Source: Chryseobacterium indologenes
GTDB taxonomy: Bacteria; Bacteroidota; Bacteroidia; Flavobacteriales; Weeksellaceae
DNA length: 64,000 nucleotides
Direction of reading: 5' to 3'
NCBI GenBank assembly: GCA_001013295.1
Contig: LAZY01000044.1
Coordinates: forward strand, 1-64,000
Below are positions 8,498 through 16,852 of this stretch, in pieces (position 1 is the stretch's first letter; the number at the start of each line of letters is the position of its first letter). The translations under genes were made by a program, and so were the position numbers. Under the pieces are notes generated by a model. It made no database searches and had not been told where the DNA came from. It saw only the letters and a list, made by a program, of their open reading frames with translations.

Positions 8498-10162
8498 ATG
8501 AAAACAAAAATCCAACTTTTCGCATTGTTCACATTCTGTGCGTCCCTCTCTTCCGGTCAAAATCAAAAAAATCAGCTTAATCAGAACATTGGTCAGAATG
8601 CTGCCGTTTATGTATGTTTTTCTAAAGGAATCAATTCTGAAAAGGCCGCTTTCAGCAGAAATTCAGATCTGGAAAGATTTGCAAGGGAAAATAAAATCTC
8701 ATTTGCCTATGACCTTGATTTCACAGATTCTAAACTGGATGAAATGGCCCGAAGCAGCAAAGCAATCGGGAATTCCGGAGAATCTGTGGAAAAGCTGAAG
8801 CGCATATTCAAAGCAGATCTTCCTCTGCAAAATGAAGCGACAACTCAAAAACTTATTCAGACCCTTGAAAGATTTCCTGAGGTAGAATATGTATCCGTAA
8901 TGAGTGGTACTCCTGTAGAACCTCCATTGGTAAACGCTTTCGTAGTTACCCCTGATCTGGAAAGCGTTCAGACTTATCTGAATGACAACCCGGGAATCAA
9001 TGCAAAATATGCATGGTCAAGGGGCATCACCGGACAGAATATCCGGGTTCGGGATGTGGAATATGGGTTTTATAAAACGCATGAGATGCTGGCTAACCAA
9101 AACTCTATTCAACTGGAACCGGGATATTCTCCTAATTCCGGATTATCCAGTAATAATTACCAAGATCACGGCACCGCAGTAGTAAGTATCCTGGGCTCGG
9201 TAAAAGACAATATAGGACTTACAGGAGCAGCCTACAGTGCTTCCGAGATAAAAGGTTATATGGAATGGACAACGGTGGGATACAACAGAGCTTCTGCAGT
9301 CAGCAGATCCATCAATGCATCCCAGGCCGGAGATATTATCCTGTATGAAATGCAGACCGGCGGAAAAGACGGCCAATATTGCCCTGCCGAGTATGACAAA
9401 GTGATATGGGATCTTACCAAAGCTGCTACTGATTCCGGAATTATTATCATTGCAGCAGCCGGTAACGGAAATCAGAATCTGGATGATCCTTTTTATGCTC
9501 CTTACATGGCCAGAGGAAACAGTGGAGCTATTATTGTAGGAGCGGGATCGCCCAATACGACCCATTCAAAATTAAGCTTCAGTACTTTTGGAAACAGAGT
9601 GGATGTACAAGGCTGGGGAAGCAGTGTTCTGGCAGCGGGCTACGGTTCTTACGCCAAATATGATAACGATAACAACAGAACTTACAATTATTTCAGCGGT
9701 ACAAGTTCTGCAACGCCTACAGTAGCTTCAGCAGCCATTCTGATCCAGTCATTCTACCGTCAGACAACAGGACAGTATCTGACTCCTTCTGCGATGAAGA
9801 ATCTTCTGATCTCTACCGGAATTCCACAAGGTGGTACTGTTACAGGACAAAAAATAGGACCTTTACCTAATGTAAAAAATGCTATCTTAAAACTTGAAAG
9901 CGGATCTAAGGGCAAAACTGAAAGCCTGCCTTCTTTGGCTGTAAAGATCTACCCTAACCCTTCTACCACTTATATCGCTATTCAAAGTAATGAAGATAAA
10001 AGGCTGGATTTTGAAATCATTAATATCCAGGGAAGAAGTATTCTGAAGAATTCGGTTTCTTCTGATGAGAAGATCGACATTTCACAACTTCCTAGAGGCC
10101 AGTATATCATCAATATTAACGAAGGAGCAAGAAGAGTGGTAGAGAAATTCACCAAATTATAA
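8498..10162 (+). CDS. Secreted S8 (subtilisin-like) serine peptidase with T9SS domain
   Basis: A 554-residue protein. A signal peptide (1-20, ending SLSSG) is followed by a pro-region and then a subtilase domain. The catalytic triad is visible as D in IRVRDVEYG, H in YQDHGTAV and S in SGTSSATPT. The last about 75 residues (from SLAVKIYPNPSTTYI) are a T9SS type A sorting domain, so it is exported to the surface or medium. The start at 8498 is preferred over the ATG at 8426 because it begins a proper signal peptide (MKTKIQLFALFTF) and lies downstream of the predicted promoter. It is monocistronic, with a terminator at 10169-10205. Confidence 0.93.
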   Translation: MKTKIQLFALFTFCASLSSGQNQKNQLNQNIGQNAAVYVCFSKGINSEKAAFSRNSDLERFARENKISFAYDLDFTDSKLDEMARSSKAIGNSGESVEKLKRIFKADLPLQNEATTQKLIQTLERFPEVEYVSVMSGTPVEPPLVNAFVVTPDLESVQTYLNDNPGINAKYAWSRGITGQNIRVRDVEYGFYKTHEMLANQNSIQLEPGYSPNSGLSSNNYQDHGTAVVSILGSVKDNIGLTGAAYSASEIKGYMEWTTVGYNRASAVSRSINASQAGDIILYEMQTGGKDGQYCPAEYDKVIWDLTKAATDSGIIIIAAAGNGNQNLDDPFYAPYMARGNSGAIIVGAGSPNTTHSKLSFSTFGNRVDVQGWGSSVLAAGYGSYAKYDNDNNRTYNYFSGTSSATPTVASAAILIQSFYRQTTGQYLTPSAMKNLLISTGIPQGGTVTGQKIGPLPNVKNAILKLESGSKGKTESLPSLAVKIYPNPSTTYIAIQSNEDKRLDFEIINIQGRSILKNSVSSDEKIDISQLPRGQYIININEGARRVVEKFTKL

Positions 10163-10168
10163 GGAAAA

Positions 10169-10205
10169 TAACAACACCTTTCAGAAGTTCTGAAAGGTGT
10201 TGTTA
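10169..10205. terminator. Bidirectional terminator between convergent genes
   Basis: A near-perfect stem built on AACAACACCTTTCAGA and its complement lies between the subtilase stop (10162) and the stop of the lipoprotein gene on the other strand (10222). It can serve both. Confidence 0.85.
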
Positions 10206-10221
10206 TAGATTTTCACATCAG

Positions 10222-10734
10222 TTATTGAGCAGGGACGCTGCTGAAATTAAGGGCTACTTTAATGTTCATATCCGAAGAAGTCTGATTTTTCAGTTCATAA
10301 ACGGTTCTTACGGTCAATCCTGAACTTTTTACAATTTCATCCAGGAAACCGGTATCATTCAGATCCAGATTCAGGCTGGAAGAATTGGTAGAAATGTTGG
10401 AACGTGATGCAATCAGTCTTTCTCCTGTTCCGGCTGATGAAACATAGATTTTTACAGTTTTGAATGCACTTAGATTTCCTCCTGAAGGGGATGCTACAGA
10501 GATTTTGGCCTCTGAAATTCTTACATCTTTAATCTTGGCATTATTATTTCCTCCGAACCACGTCTGCACATTGGTAGCCGTTGATGTGGAAGATACTTCT
10601 TTATCAGCAGGTACTCCTGTGGACACTAAAACATTCGCGGTATATGGAAAGGTATTCTGAACCAGCGACTGTACGGTTCCGCAACTTACAAGTACAGCTG
10701 AAGCGGCCATTGCTGTTAGAACTATATTTTTCAT
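10222..10734 (-). CDS. Lipoprotein of unknown function
   Basis: A 170-residue protein with a type II signal peptide; lipobox VLVSC places the lipidated Cys at 18. The mature part is small, soluble and Ser/Thr/Asn-rich, with alternating hydrophobic residues that suggest a beta-sandwich (KVALNFSSVPAQ at the end). I recognise no family. Probably anchored to a cell-envelope membrane. It is transcribed alone and is convergent with the subtilase gene. Confidence 0.75.
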   Translation of the reverse strand: MKNIVLTAMAASAVLVSCGTVQSLVQNTFPYTANVLVSTGVPADKEVSSTSTATNVQTWFGGNNNAKIKDVRISEAKISVASPSGGNLSAFKTVKIYVSSAGTGERLIASRSNISTNSSSLNLDLNDTGFLDEIVKSSGLTVRTVYELKNQTSSDMNIKVALNFSSVPAQ

Positions 10735-10880
10735 AATGTTAACTATTTATTGTTTTTAAGGTCATGTGAAACCGCATCATCTTTAATCATGTTTATGTTT
10801 ACAGATCATAGCGATTTCATCATTTTAAATTTTAAACTTCAGGGTATCATTTGCAGAAATTGTACCAAATTGATTCGGTC

Positions 10881-11420
10881 TTACTCCACAGTTACCGTGA
10901 AACTTCCTTTGGTATTTCCGGAAGCCATATTGCTTTTCCCGATAATCAGCCATACTTCTCCCTTTCCCGGAGTTTCATAAGTGATTTCTCTTCCAAAAGG
11001 TCCATCGTAGTTCCCGTTAGGAAGCCTGATTTGATTGAAACGAATATTAAAGTCTTTCTCTTTTGTTGAAATTTTCGCTTTGATATTGGGACGGTCGTAA
11101 CGGGTCAGTTTTAAAATAAAATCCTGATCATCCTTTGTAAATTCTTCTCCAATGGTAAAAGGCAGCTGGTTGGCATCTGCAGTTCTTATGATCTGACCAT
11201 CTTTTTCGTCTCTCATGACCCCTTTGCGTAATACTTCTTTTGTAACCGGAGCATTGTTAATAATTGAATCTTTTTTTCTCAATACTACAGAATCTGTTTT
11301 TACCACAGAGTCCGGCATTTCTGTTACTACAGTAGAATCTTTATCCTTAGTTACTGTTACAGCAGGTTCTTTTTTACAGGCAACAACAATCAATGGAATT
11401 AACAATAAGCTTTTTTTCAT
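10881..11420 (-). CDS. Lipoprotein of unknown function
   Basis: A 179-residue protein with a short signal peptide and lipobox VVAC (Cys15 followed by KK). A low-complexity, charged Thr/Val/Asp/Lys segment (about 20-60) probably serves as a spacer. A C-terminal beta-rich domain follows (from EEFTKDDQDFILKLTRYD), containing GREITYETPGKGEVW. No family is recognised. The 114 bp upstream hold only AT-rich DNA. Confidence 0.75.
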   Translation of the reverse strand: MKKSLLLIPLIVVACKKEPAVTVTKDKDSTVVTEMPDSVVKTDSVVLRKKDSIINNAPVTKEVLRKGVMRDEKDGQIIRTADANQLPFTIGEEFTKDDQDFILKLTRYDRPNIKAKISTKEKDFNIRFNQIRLPNGNYDGPFGREITYETPGKGEVWLIIGKSNMASGNTKGSFTVTVE

Positions 11421-11534
11421 AATAATTAATTTAAAAAATGGATCAGCATTTATTATGCTAAGCTCATTTAAATGCTAAAATTGTTCCAATTTACATCATG
11501 ATTTCCCTTTTGCTTATCCCAGTCTTCGGTCAAC

Positions 11535-12905
11535 TTACTGAATCGTTTGATAGTACATAATCTTTGAAAGGAATGTTTTGGATTTTTCATTTTTGATTTT
11601 TTCCTCTATCTCCTTTTGAAGCTCCCAATCTCTTTTATCTGCAGCATATTCCAGCAAAGCTTTTTCACTAAAATTGACATCCGTAAGATGATAGTTCACA
11701 TTAAAGTTTTTACGATCCATATTCTGCGAGGTAACAAGGCCTCCCCAATTGATATAGCTGCATCCTAAAATGATTCCATAGAGATACCAGGCCATCGTAT
11801 TGAACAGATAGGCATTTCTTTTTTTCTTTTGAATTTTAAGAAAGGTCAAAGCAAGCCCAACCAGTGACAGGAGCAGGAATGCGAAAACACCAAGCCTCTT
11901 GTAAGTAAAGCCATAACTGACAATATATTCATAGTTTTTCACCGCCGCCGAAAGGACAAGAACAGCATTCAGAAAGATCCAGATCTTTGCCAGAATTTTC
12001 ATCAGTCCTGCCTTCGGATCAAAATTAAAGTCTGATTTGAAGTAAAACATGATCACCAAAATGGCCATGATGATTGACATGATCACTGCATTCACCCTCT
12101 CATGGGTTTCTTCTGAAAGCTGATTGGGCGTTTTTGAGACTTCATAAAACTGCTCATAGTTATAGGTAATGATAAAAAATACCAGCAAAATAGTGAGACA
12201 AAAGAAAGAGATGATTCCACTTGTTCTTTCTGTATCCAGATCAAGGAATGAATAAGTAGGTTTGGGAATCCGGGTATCTTTCCGAAAATCATTGTCTAAA
12301 ACGTAGTCGCTTTTATAGATTAATCTTTCTACGGCAAAATTCCAGTAATTAAAAGCAATAAAAAACCCAAGAACGGAAAGACAGAATACCTGCCACAGGT
12401 TGAGATCAAGTTCATAGTCTGTAAACAGTGCGGCGAAATGATCACTTCCTGCAGAATAGATCCCGAAGAAAAAAGATACCAATACTAAAGGGATCAGGAT
12501 AAAAGCCAATGTTTTCTGCCATAACCCCGAAACATTTCTTTTGGGCAGCCACTGATCAAAGTTGAAAATACGACAGATGGAAGTACAGCCATTCACTATA
12601 AAAACAGGAATAAGAAAGAGGATCTTCATTTTTCTGTTTCTGGCTTTATATCCCAATAAAAGCAGGGAGCTTACCACAGCAAGAAAAGAAGCAAAATCTC
12701 CATACCATACAAATGCTATACTAGACAGGATACTGGTGGCAAAAAGGATGTAGAATGTTTTGGTTTTATTTTTTTCCGGAGTTTTAAATAATGTCAATAC
12801 CGCGTAAATAATACCCAAAATTCCGAGGTTCAGCCCCAAATCCTGATCATAAAATACCAGGACAAAAAGAAGGGCTGTAATCAATATATAGTGATGTGTT
12901 TTCAT
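11535..12905 (-). CDS. Polytopic membrane protein, DUF4153/DUF4173-like
   Basis: A 456-residue inner-membrane protein with about ten transmembrane segments. It resembles the DUF4153/DUF4173 group in the region FFFGIYSAGSDHFAALF, with later membrane segments and a soluble Lys/Glu-rich tail of about 60 residues. Function unknown. It is the last gene of a leftward operon that includes a metallophosphoesterase and a Coq4-like protein. The gap to the previous gene is 11 bp, and the whole unit lies behind the winged-helix regulator operator at 14908-14926. Confidence 0.75.
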   Translation of the reverse strand: MKTHHYILITALLFVLVFYDQDLGLNLGILGIIYAVLTLFKTPEKNKTKTFYILFATSILSSIAFVWYGDFASFLAVVSSLLLLGYKARNRKMKILFLIPVFIVNGCTSICRIFNFDQWLPKRNVSGLWQKTLAFILIPLVLVSFFFGIYSAGSDHFAALFTDYELDLNLWQVFCLSVLGFFIAFNYWNFAVERLIYKSDYVLDNDFRKDTRIPKPTYSFLDLDTERTSGIISFFCLTILLVFFIITYNYEQFYEVSKTPNQLSEETHERVNAVIMSIIMAILVIMFYFKSDFNFDPKAGLMKILAKIWIFLNAVLVLSAAVKNYEYIVSYGFTYKRLGVFAFLLLSLVGLALTFLKIQKKKRNAYLFNTMAWYLYGIILGCSYINWGGLVTSQNMDRKNFNVNYHLTDVNFSEKALLEYAADKRDWELQKEIEEKIKNEKSKTFLSKIMYYQTIQ

Positions 12906-12916
12906 GATATTAAAAA

Positions 12917-13237
12917 TTAGAGTTTAAGCATGGCAGGCAGCCATGAAAATTTTGTCAAAATAAAAAGGTACAGTAGAGTAACAGGAATATTAACCAGCAG
13001 AAGAAGTACAGAATTTCCTGAAGGTTTCTGTTCGGCAGCATCGGTCAGGAAGATGATCAGCTCATTCAAAAGAACAAACATATTGACCACTGCCGTTACG
13101 GTTACATAATAAAAACCAAGTTTGATCAGAAATTCTGCTCTGGTGATCCAGAATAAAATCAACAAAGAGGTTCCTGCCAGGAAAGAAATGAGGAATGATC
13201 TTTTTCCTAATGGGCTGAATTGTATTTTGTTCATCAT
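12917..13237 (-). CDS. Small membrane protein, unknown function
   Basis: A 106-residue protein with three predicted transmembrane helices (about 14-30, 38-62 and 76-94) and a basic N-terminus. No family is recognised. It lies 7 bp after the Coq4-like gene and 11 bp before the DUF4153/4173-like gene, so it is translated from the same message. Confidence 0.7.
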   Translation of the reverse strand: MMNKIQFSPLGKRSFLISFLAGTSLLILFWITRAEFLIKLGFYYVTVTAVVNMFVLLNELIIFLTDAAEQKPSGNSVLLLLVNIPVTLLYLFILTKFSWLPAMLKL

Positions 13238-13244
13238 AAATATT

Positions 13245-13730
13245 TTAGTGAAGTATAACGGTCTCTTTCTGCTGAATAAAGTCTCTCACATGGTCAAAGT
13301 TCTGCCACAGCAGTTCTTCAAAATCCCAGTGGTGAAAAGCTCTCATATTTTGTCCTTTTTTATAGGCTTTGATATAAATTTTCGCATATTCAGGCAGAAT
13401 ACATGTTCCCAATATGATTGCTGCCAGCAGATGCGCATTGAGTTTTCCGTTTCCTAAAAGAAGATACTGCATGGCAATTTCATCTTCGAAGTTGGTACTG
13501 CAGCCGGTGATCAGATGATGAACATCGTGATTTTCCATTTTTGGAATCATTGAAAACCCATGTTTTCTGTAGAATTCCCCGAGCTTTCTTCCCAGAGAAT
13601 CTTCCTGAAATTCCAACAGTTGTTTTTCATTGAACTGCCATTGTCTCTTTTTCTTTTTAAAGTATTTTCTGTACAATTTTTGAGTTTTATCATACACAAA
13701 AAGCAGAAACTGAACACGTATTTTTTTCAT
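13245..13730 (-). CDS. Coq4-like protein with intact HDxxH-x11-E motif
   Basis: A 161-residue, basic, probably membrane-peripheral protein. It carries HDVHH followed eleven residues later by E (HDVHH, LITGCSTNFED, E). This is the metal-binding signature of Coq4, the scaffold/decarboxylase of ubiquinone biosynthesis in mitochondria and proteobacteria. Flavobacteria make menaquinone, so the role here is unclear; a lipid- or isoprenoid-binding role is an inference. It is encoded between two small membrane proteins in the regulator-controlled operon. Confidence 0.75.
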   Translation of the reverse strand: MKKIRVQFLLFVYDKTQKLYRKYFKKKKRQWQFNEKQLLEFQEDSLGRKLGEFYRKHGFSMIPKMENHDVHHLITGCSTNFEDEIAMQYLLLGNGKLNAHLLAAIILGTCILPEYAKIYIKAYKKGQNMRAFHHWDFEELLWQNFDHVRDFIQQKETVILH

Positions 13731-13753
13731 GATGTTTTTATATTGAATAAAGG

Positions 13754-14041
13754 TTAATTTCTAATGATGACATAAAAAAGAATGGCAACAGGGATGCTAA
13801 GAAGCAGAATGTCGATTGCTTTGAGACAGGTATCAAATTTAGACTTGTGTATAAGGCCGTATATCAATAGCCCTACTGCAACGAGTACATTAGCTATGGT
13901 TCCAAAAGCAAACAGCAAACAGCCTCCTACAGCAAATGAATCCAGTTTGGTTAAAATAGCTCCCAACAGGCAAATACTTCCCAGTAAAAAGAACAATCCG
14001 AATATGCATTGACTCAGATATATGATTTTCTGATCTTTCAT
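13754..14041 (-). CDS. Small membrane protein, unknown function
   Basis: A 95-residue protein with three predicted transmembrane helices (about 8-30, 36-62 and 72-92) and little soluble sequence. No family is recognised. It starts 5 bp after the metallophosphoesterase stop and ends 23 bp before the Coq4-like gene. Confidence 0.7.
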   Translation of the reverse strand: MKDQKIIYLSQCIFGLFFLLGSICLLGAILTKLDSFAVGGCLLFAFGTIANVLVAVGLLIYGLIHKSKFDTCLKAIDILLLSIPVAILFYVIIRN

Positions 14042-14046
14042 CGTTA

Positions 14047-14886
14047 TTAAGCTTGAGTTAAGGTAAAAACAGTAATTTCCGGACGGACCATAAACCGGAC
14101 CTGAAAAGAATGGCCTATCGCACGGTTAATATAAAGCATTCTTCCGTCCTGCAGATCAATTTCTCCCGATATATATTTTTTGTTTTTCACAGGAAGCACC
14201 GGTGTGATGATTCCGGGAATCCGGCATTGTCCGCCGTGGGTATGCCCGCTCAGAATCCATCCCTGATAGCCATTCCAGATATTCAGATCACAGGCATCAG
14301 GATTGTGGCAAAGTACAATATTGGCTTTGGAAGGATCGTATTCTTTCATGATCTCTGATGGCTGAAATCTGGGTGACCACAGATCATCAAAGCCAATAAA
14401 ATTCAGCCCCGCTGCTTCCTGCCTGGCATTTCTGAGCATAGTGATCCCTCTGTCTTCTAAAATTTCGCAGATTTGGTCTGCGCATTCAAAATCTTTCCAG
14501 TTGTTACCATAATCGTGATTTCCCAGAATCCCAAAAGTGGCCGTTGTTCCTAGTACGCAATTTTCCATTACGGTGGTGAGGGCGTTTTGTTCTTCTGTAG
14601 TTCCAGAATTGACATAATCTCCGGTGTAGACTACAAAATCAGGTTTAAACCGTTTTGCTTCCTGAAAAGTTTCAATCAGAAAATTCCAGTCGAAACGGTC
14701 TCCCACATGCAGATCGGAAATCTGCATGACGATTTTCCCATCCAGGCTTTTGGGGAGATTTTTAACGGGTAGCTTTCTCTGAACAAAGTCGACCCAGAAT
14801 GGCTCTACTTTCCAGGAATATAAAGCCGGGAAAAGCCCCAGAACTGAGATTTGCACTACTCTTTTTAAAAATGTTTTTCTATTCAT
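14047..14886 (-). CDS. Calcineurin-like metallophosphoesterase, membrane-linked
   Basis: A 279-residue protein with the full set of dimetal phosphoesterase motifs in order: D-x-H in ISDLHVGD, GDYVNSG, GNHDYG, CHNPD and SGHTHGGQ. The basic N-terminus with a hydrophobic stretch (about 8-25) suggests a signal anchor, as in YkuE/LpxH-like phosphoesterases acting on lipid head groups or phosphoesters at the membrane. The substrate is unknown. It is the first gene behind the operator at 14908-14926, with start codon 22 bp from it. Confidence 0.88.
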   Translation of the reverse strand: MNRKTFLKRVVQISVLGLFPALYSWKVEPFWVDFVQRKLPVKNLPKSLDGKIVMQISDLHVGDRFDWNFLIETFQEAKRFKPDFVVYTGDYVNSGTTEEQNALTTVMENCVLGTTATFGILGNHDYGNNWKDFECADQICEILEDRGITMLRNARQEAAGLNFIGFDDLWSPRFQPSEIMKEYDPSKANIVLCHNPDACDLNIWNGYQGWILSGHTHGGQCRIPGIITPVLPVKNKKYISGEIDLQDGRMLYINRAIGHSFQVRFMVRPEITVFTLTQA

Positions 14887-14907
14887 TTTATTTATTTTTA
14901 AACAAAG

Positions 14908-14926
14908 AACTTTGAATTACAAAGTA
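14908..14926. promoter_or_regulatory. Palindromic operator, copy 1 (before the metallophosphoesterase)
   Basis: AACTTTG-AATTA-CAAAGTA matches the palindrome at 16662-16680 in 18 of 19 positions, including the asymmetric 5-nt centre. On the minus strand it contains TTACTTTG, a near match to the -7 consensus. It lies between the winged-helix regulator gene and the genes it probably controls. Confidence 0.7.
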
Positions 14927-14947
14927 AATGCTCAAAAAAATATAGGA

Positions 14948-15238
14948 CTATCGTCCCAATAATTTTTCAAGGGCATTCAGATGTTCGGTAAACGCCTGTC
15001 TTCCATTCTGAGTGACCCTGTAAGAGGTTTTAGGCTTTTTCCCGACAAACTCTTTCTTTACTTCAATATATCCAGCTTTTTCCAATGCATTGCTGTGACT
15101 GGCCAGATTACCGTCTGTGATTTCCAGCAATCCTTTCATCTCAGAAAAATCAACCCAATCGTTGACCATAAGAACGGACATAATTCCCAATCTTACACGG
15201 CTTTCGAATTCTTTATTGAGCTGATTTATTTTAATCAT
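14948..15238 (-). CDS. Winged-helix transcriptional regulator (MarR/ArsR-like)
   Basis: A 96-residue protein made of a single winged helix-turn-helix domain. Helices cover about 5-65, with the recognition region around ITDGNLASHSNALEKAGYI. A beta-wing contains KKEFVGKKPKTSYRVT and a short C-terminal helix follows. This is the small single-domain regulator type often paired with membrane-protein operons in Bacteroidota. It probably binds as a dimer to the two identical palindromes flanking its gene block (14908-14926 and 16662-16680). Its start overlaps the stop of the upstream frameshifted small gene (ATGA), so its translation may depend on ribosomes reaching it. No ligand site is visible. 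Confidence 0.9.
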   Translation of the reverse strand: MIKINQLNKEFESRVRLGIMSVLMVNDWVDFSEMKGLLEITDGNLASHSNALEKAGYIEVKKEFVGKKPKTSYRVTQNGRQAFTEHLNALEKLLGR

Positions 15239-15409
15239 TTTAATCTTATCTTATTTATTCTGAAATAGTCATACAATGCAGCATCAATGGCTATTTTTTC
15301 TTTTGTTTCTGTATTTTCCAGGACTACAAAATCGTGGTCATTAACAAATGATGAGGTGAAGTACTGATTGATGTTTGTATTCAAAAAATTATATTTTCAT
15401 CAGTATCAT
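15235..15409 (-). pseudogene. Frameshifted 57-codon gene between membrane protein and regulator
   Basis: An ATG at 15409 overlaps the stop of the upstream gene (ATGA) but reads into TAA after six codons. Removing one A from the AAAA at 15394-15397 gives one continuous 57-residue frame. It runs through YNFLNTNINQYF, then HDFVVLENTETKEKIAIDAA, and ends INKIRLK, with its stop overlapping the regulator start, again ATGA. Coupling at both ends shows that it was a real gene. It may be broken, expressed by frameshifting, or a sequencing error. No family is recognised; it looks soluble. Confidence 0.65.
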
Positions 15410-16038
15410 TTTTTAAAAACTGTAAAAACAATCAGTTTCCAAATATAAATTGCTCCTAAACTGATCATCAGGCAAACAATACCTATCCAGAAAGGCCACA
15501 AACCCATTATTTTACTTTTTTTGTCTGAATAAAAGTCATAGGCATTTACCAATTTAAGTGTCTTATTTCCGATAGAAGTGACCAACTCTTTTTCTGTACT
15601 GAACTTTTTAACCTCATCTGTTTTTGTATTATAAGAAAAATATTGATTCTCAAATGTTTTTCCTATTATCTGACTTCCGTTTTCTTCTATTTCTGAAACT
15701 TCTGAAATAAACGTCTGCCCATCTTCTTTAGCAATATAAGCCTGCTCTGGCAAATCAATAAATAAAAGCTGCCGGTCATTTTCTAAAGGAACATACCATG
15801 CATCTCCAATTCCTATATCTACTTTCTTCTTATCCGTCACCATGGAGGCTCCGATAATTCCGCAAATATAAAAAGTATACAAACCCACAAAAGGGGCTAT
15901 CGCTGCCAATACTATTTTTCTTCTTCTTCCTTCTTTATGACTGGTGAAATAAGCTATAACACCTGCTATTAAGGAACAGATCAAACTCATCATAAAGAGG
16001 ATGATAAGATGGATCAGTATGACAAATCCTATTCCCAT
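15406..16038 (-). CDS. Membrane protein of unknown function
   Basis: A 210-residue protein with two N-terminal transmembrane segments (about 5-30 and 42-66), a soluble domain (about 70-175) rich in charged residues (YVPLENDRQLLFIDLP), and a C-terminal helix pair (about 180-207). No family is recognised. It starts in TAATG overlap with the stop of the preceding membrane-protein gene and ends in ATGA overlap with the frameshifted small gene. The string is therefore translationally coupled down to the regulator. Confidence 0.75.
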   Translation of the reverse strand: MGIGFVILIHLIILFMMSLICSLIAGVIAYFTSHKEGRRRKIVLAAIAPFVGLYTFYICGIIGASMVTDKKKVDIGIGDAWYVPLENDRQLLFIDLPEQAYIAKEDGQTFISEVSEIEENGSQIIGKTFENQYFSYNTKTDEVKKFSTEKELVTSIGNKTLKLVNAYDFYSDKKSKIMGLWPFWIGIVCLMISLGAIYIWKLIVFTVFKK

Positions 16039-16655
16039 TATTTATATTTCTTATGCATGATCAATCCATACACGATATGTAATACTCCAAAACCAATTGC
16101 CCAGAAAACCAACCCCCAGCCCAGGAAAAATAAAGAAATTAATCCCAGGATAATCTCAAAATACCCTAAATACTTTACATCTGTAAGGGTATACCGCTCT
16201 GCACTTACCAAAGCCAGGCCATAAAAAATAAGCGTAGCCGGAGCAATGAAAACAAAGAGATGGTGGTAAAGAAGTGCCAGGCAAAAAAATCCACCTGCAA
16301 CTAAAGGTACTGCAAAGGTAATCAACAGCCGTTTGGTGGTTGCATCCCAGATCTTTAGACCTTTCTTTTTACTTTTACTAGCGGTAAAAAAATATCCGCT
16401 GAGAATCGCAGTAACTAAAATAGCGATCCCAATCCATACCAGTTCTCTGACCAGAGCCGGGTCAAATATATTCCGGTCTCCATCAAAATAGCTGATGCCT
16501 TCTCTTTTGAAAACAAAATACACATAGGTTGCCCCGATAATGGCTGCAAGCCCGGCGACAACACCGGATAATCCGCTCAAAGAAATAAATCTGGATGACC
16601 GCTCCATCATGGAACGGATATGGGATAAGTCTTCGTGATAGTTTTTTGTCTCCAT
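16038..16655 (-). CDS. Membrane protein, first gene of the regulator operon
   Basis: A 205-residue protein. A soluble N-terminus (HIRSMMERSSRFISLSG) is followed by about six transmembrane segments. This start is typical of small Bacteroidota membrane proteins encoded next to winged-helix regulators, but no function is known. The gene lies directly behind a strong promoter whose -7 box is inside the operator palindrome, so it should be the most tightly controlled member. Confidence 0.75.
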   Translation of the reverse strand: METKNYHEDLSHIRSMMERSSRFISLSGLSGVVAGLAAIIGATYVYFVFKREGISYFDGDRNIFDPALVRELVWIGIAILVTAILSGYFFTASKSKKKGLKIWDATTKRLLITFAVPLVAGGFFCLALLYHHLFVFIAPATLIFYGLALVSAERYTLTDVKYLGYFEIILGLISLFFLGWGLVFWAIGFGVLHIVYGLIMHKKYK

Positions 16656-16661
16656 AAAAAG

Positions 16662-16680
16662 AACTTTGAATTACAAAGTT
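16662..16680. promoter_or_regulatory. Palindromic operator, copy 2 (operon promoter)
   Basis: A perfect inverted repeat AACTTTG-AATTA-CAAAGTT, seven bases before the start codon at 16655. Its right arm contains the -7 box of the minus-strand promoter, so a bound dimer would block RNA polymerase. It is nearly identical to the copy at 14908-14926. Confidence 0.75.
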
Positions 16681-16703
16681 ATAATTTTTTATGAACCTGC
16701 AAA
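16674..16703 (-). promoter_or_regulatory. Promoter of the regulator-membrane protein operon
   Basis: On the minus strand, TTTG (rc of 16700-16703), an 18-bp spacer and TAACTTTG (rc of 16674-16681) match the Bacteroidota consensus exactly. The -7 box overlaps the operator palindrome. Confidence 0.78.
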
Positions 16704-16852
16704 ATATTTTTTAAAGTTATACTGTTTTTTTTATCTGACTCATCTTATAATTTTTAACTTTAAGATTATCAAAATATAGGAACTGCTCAACTGATAATTA
16801 TTTATCAGGAAAAGTAAACAGAAGAATAGCTTATCACTTTAATTATGCTACT

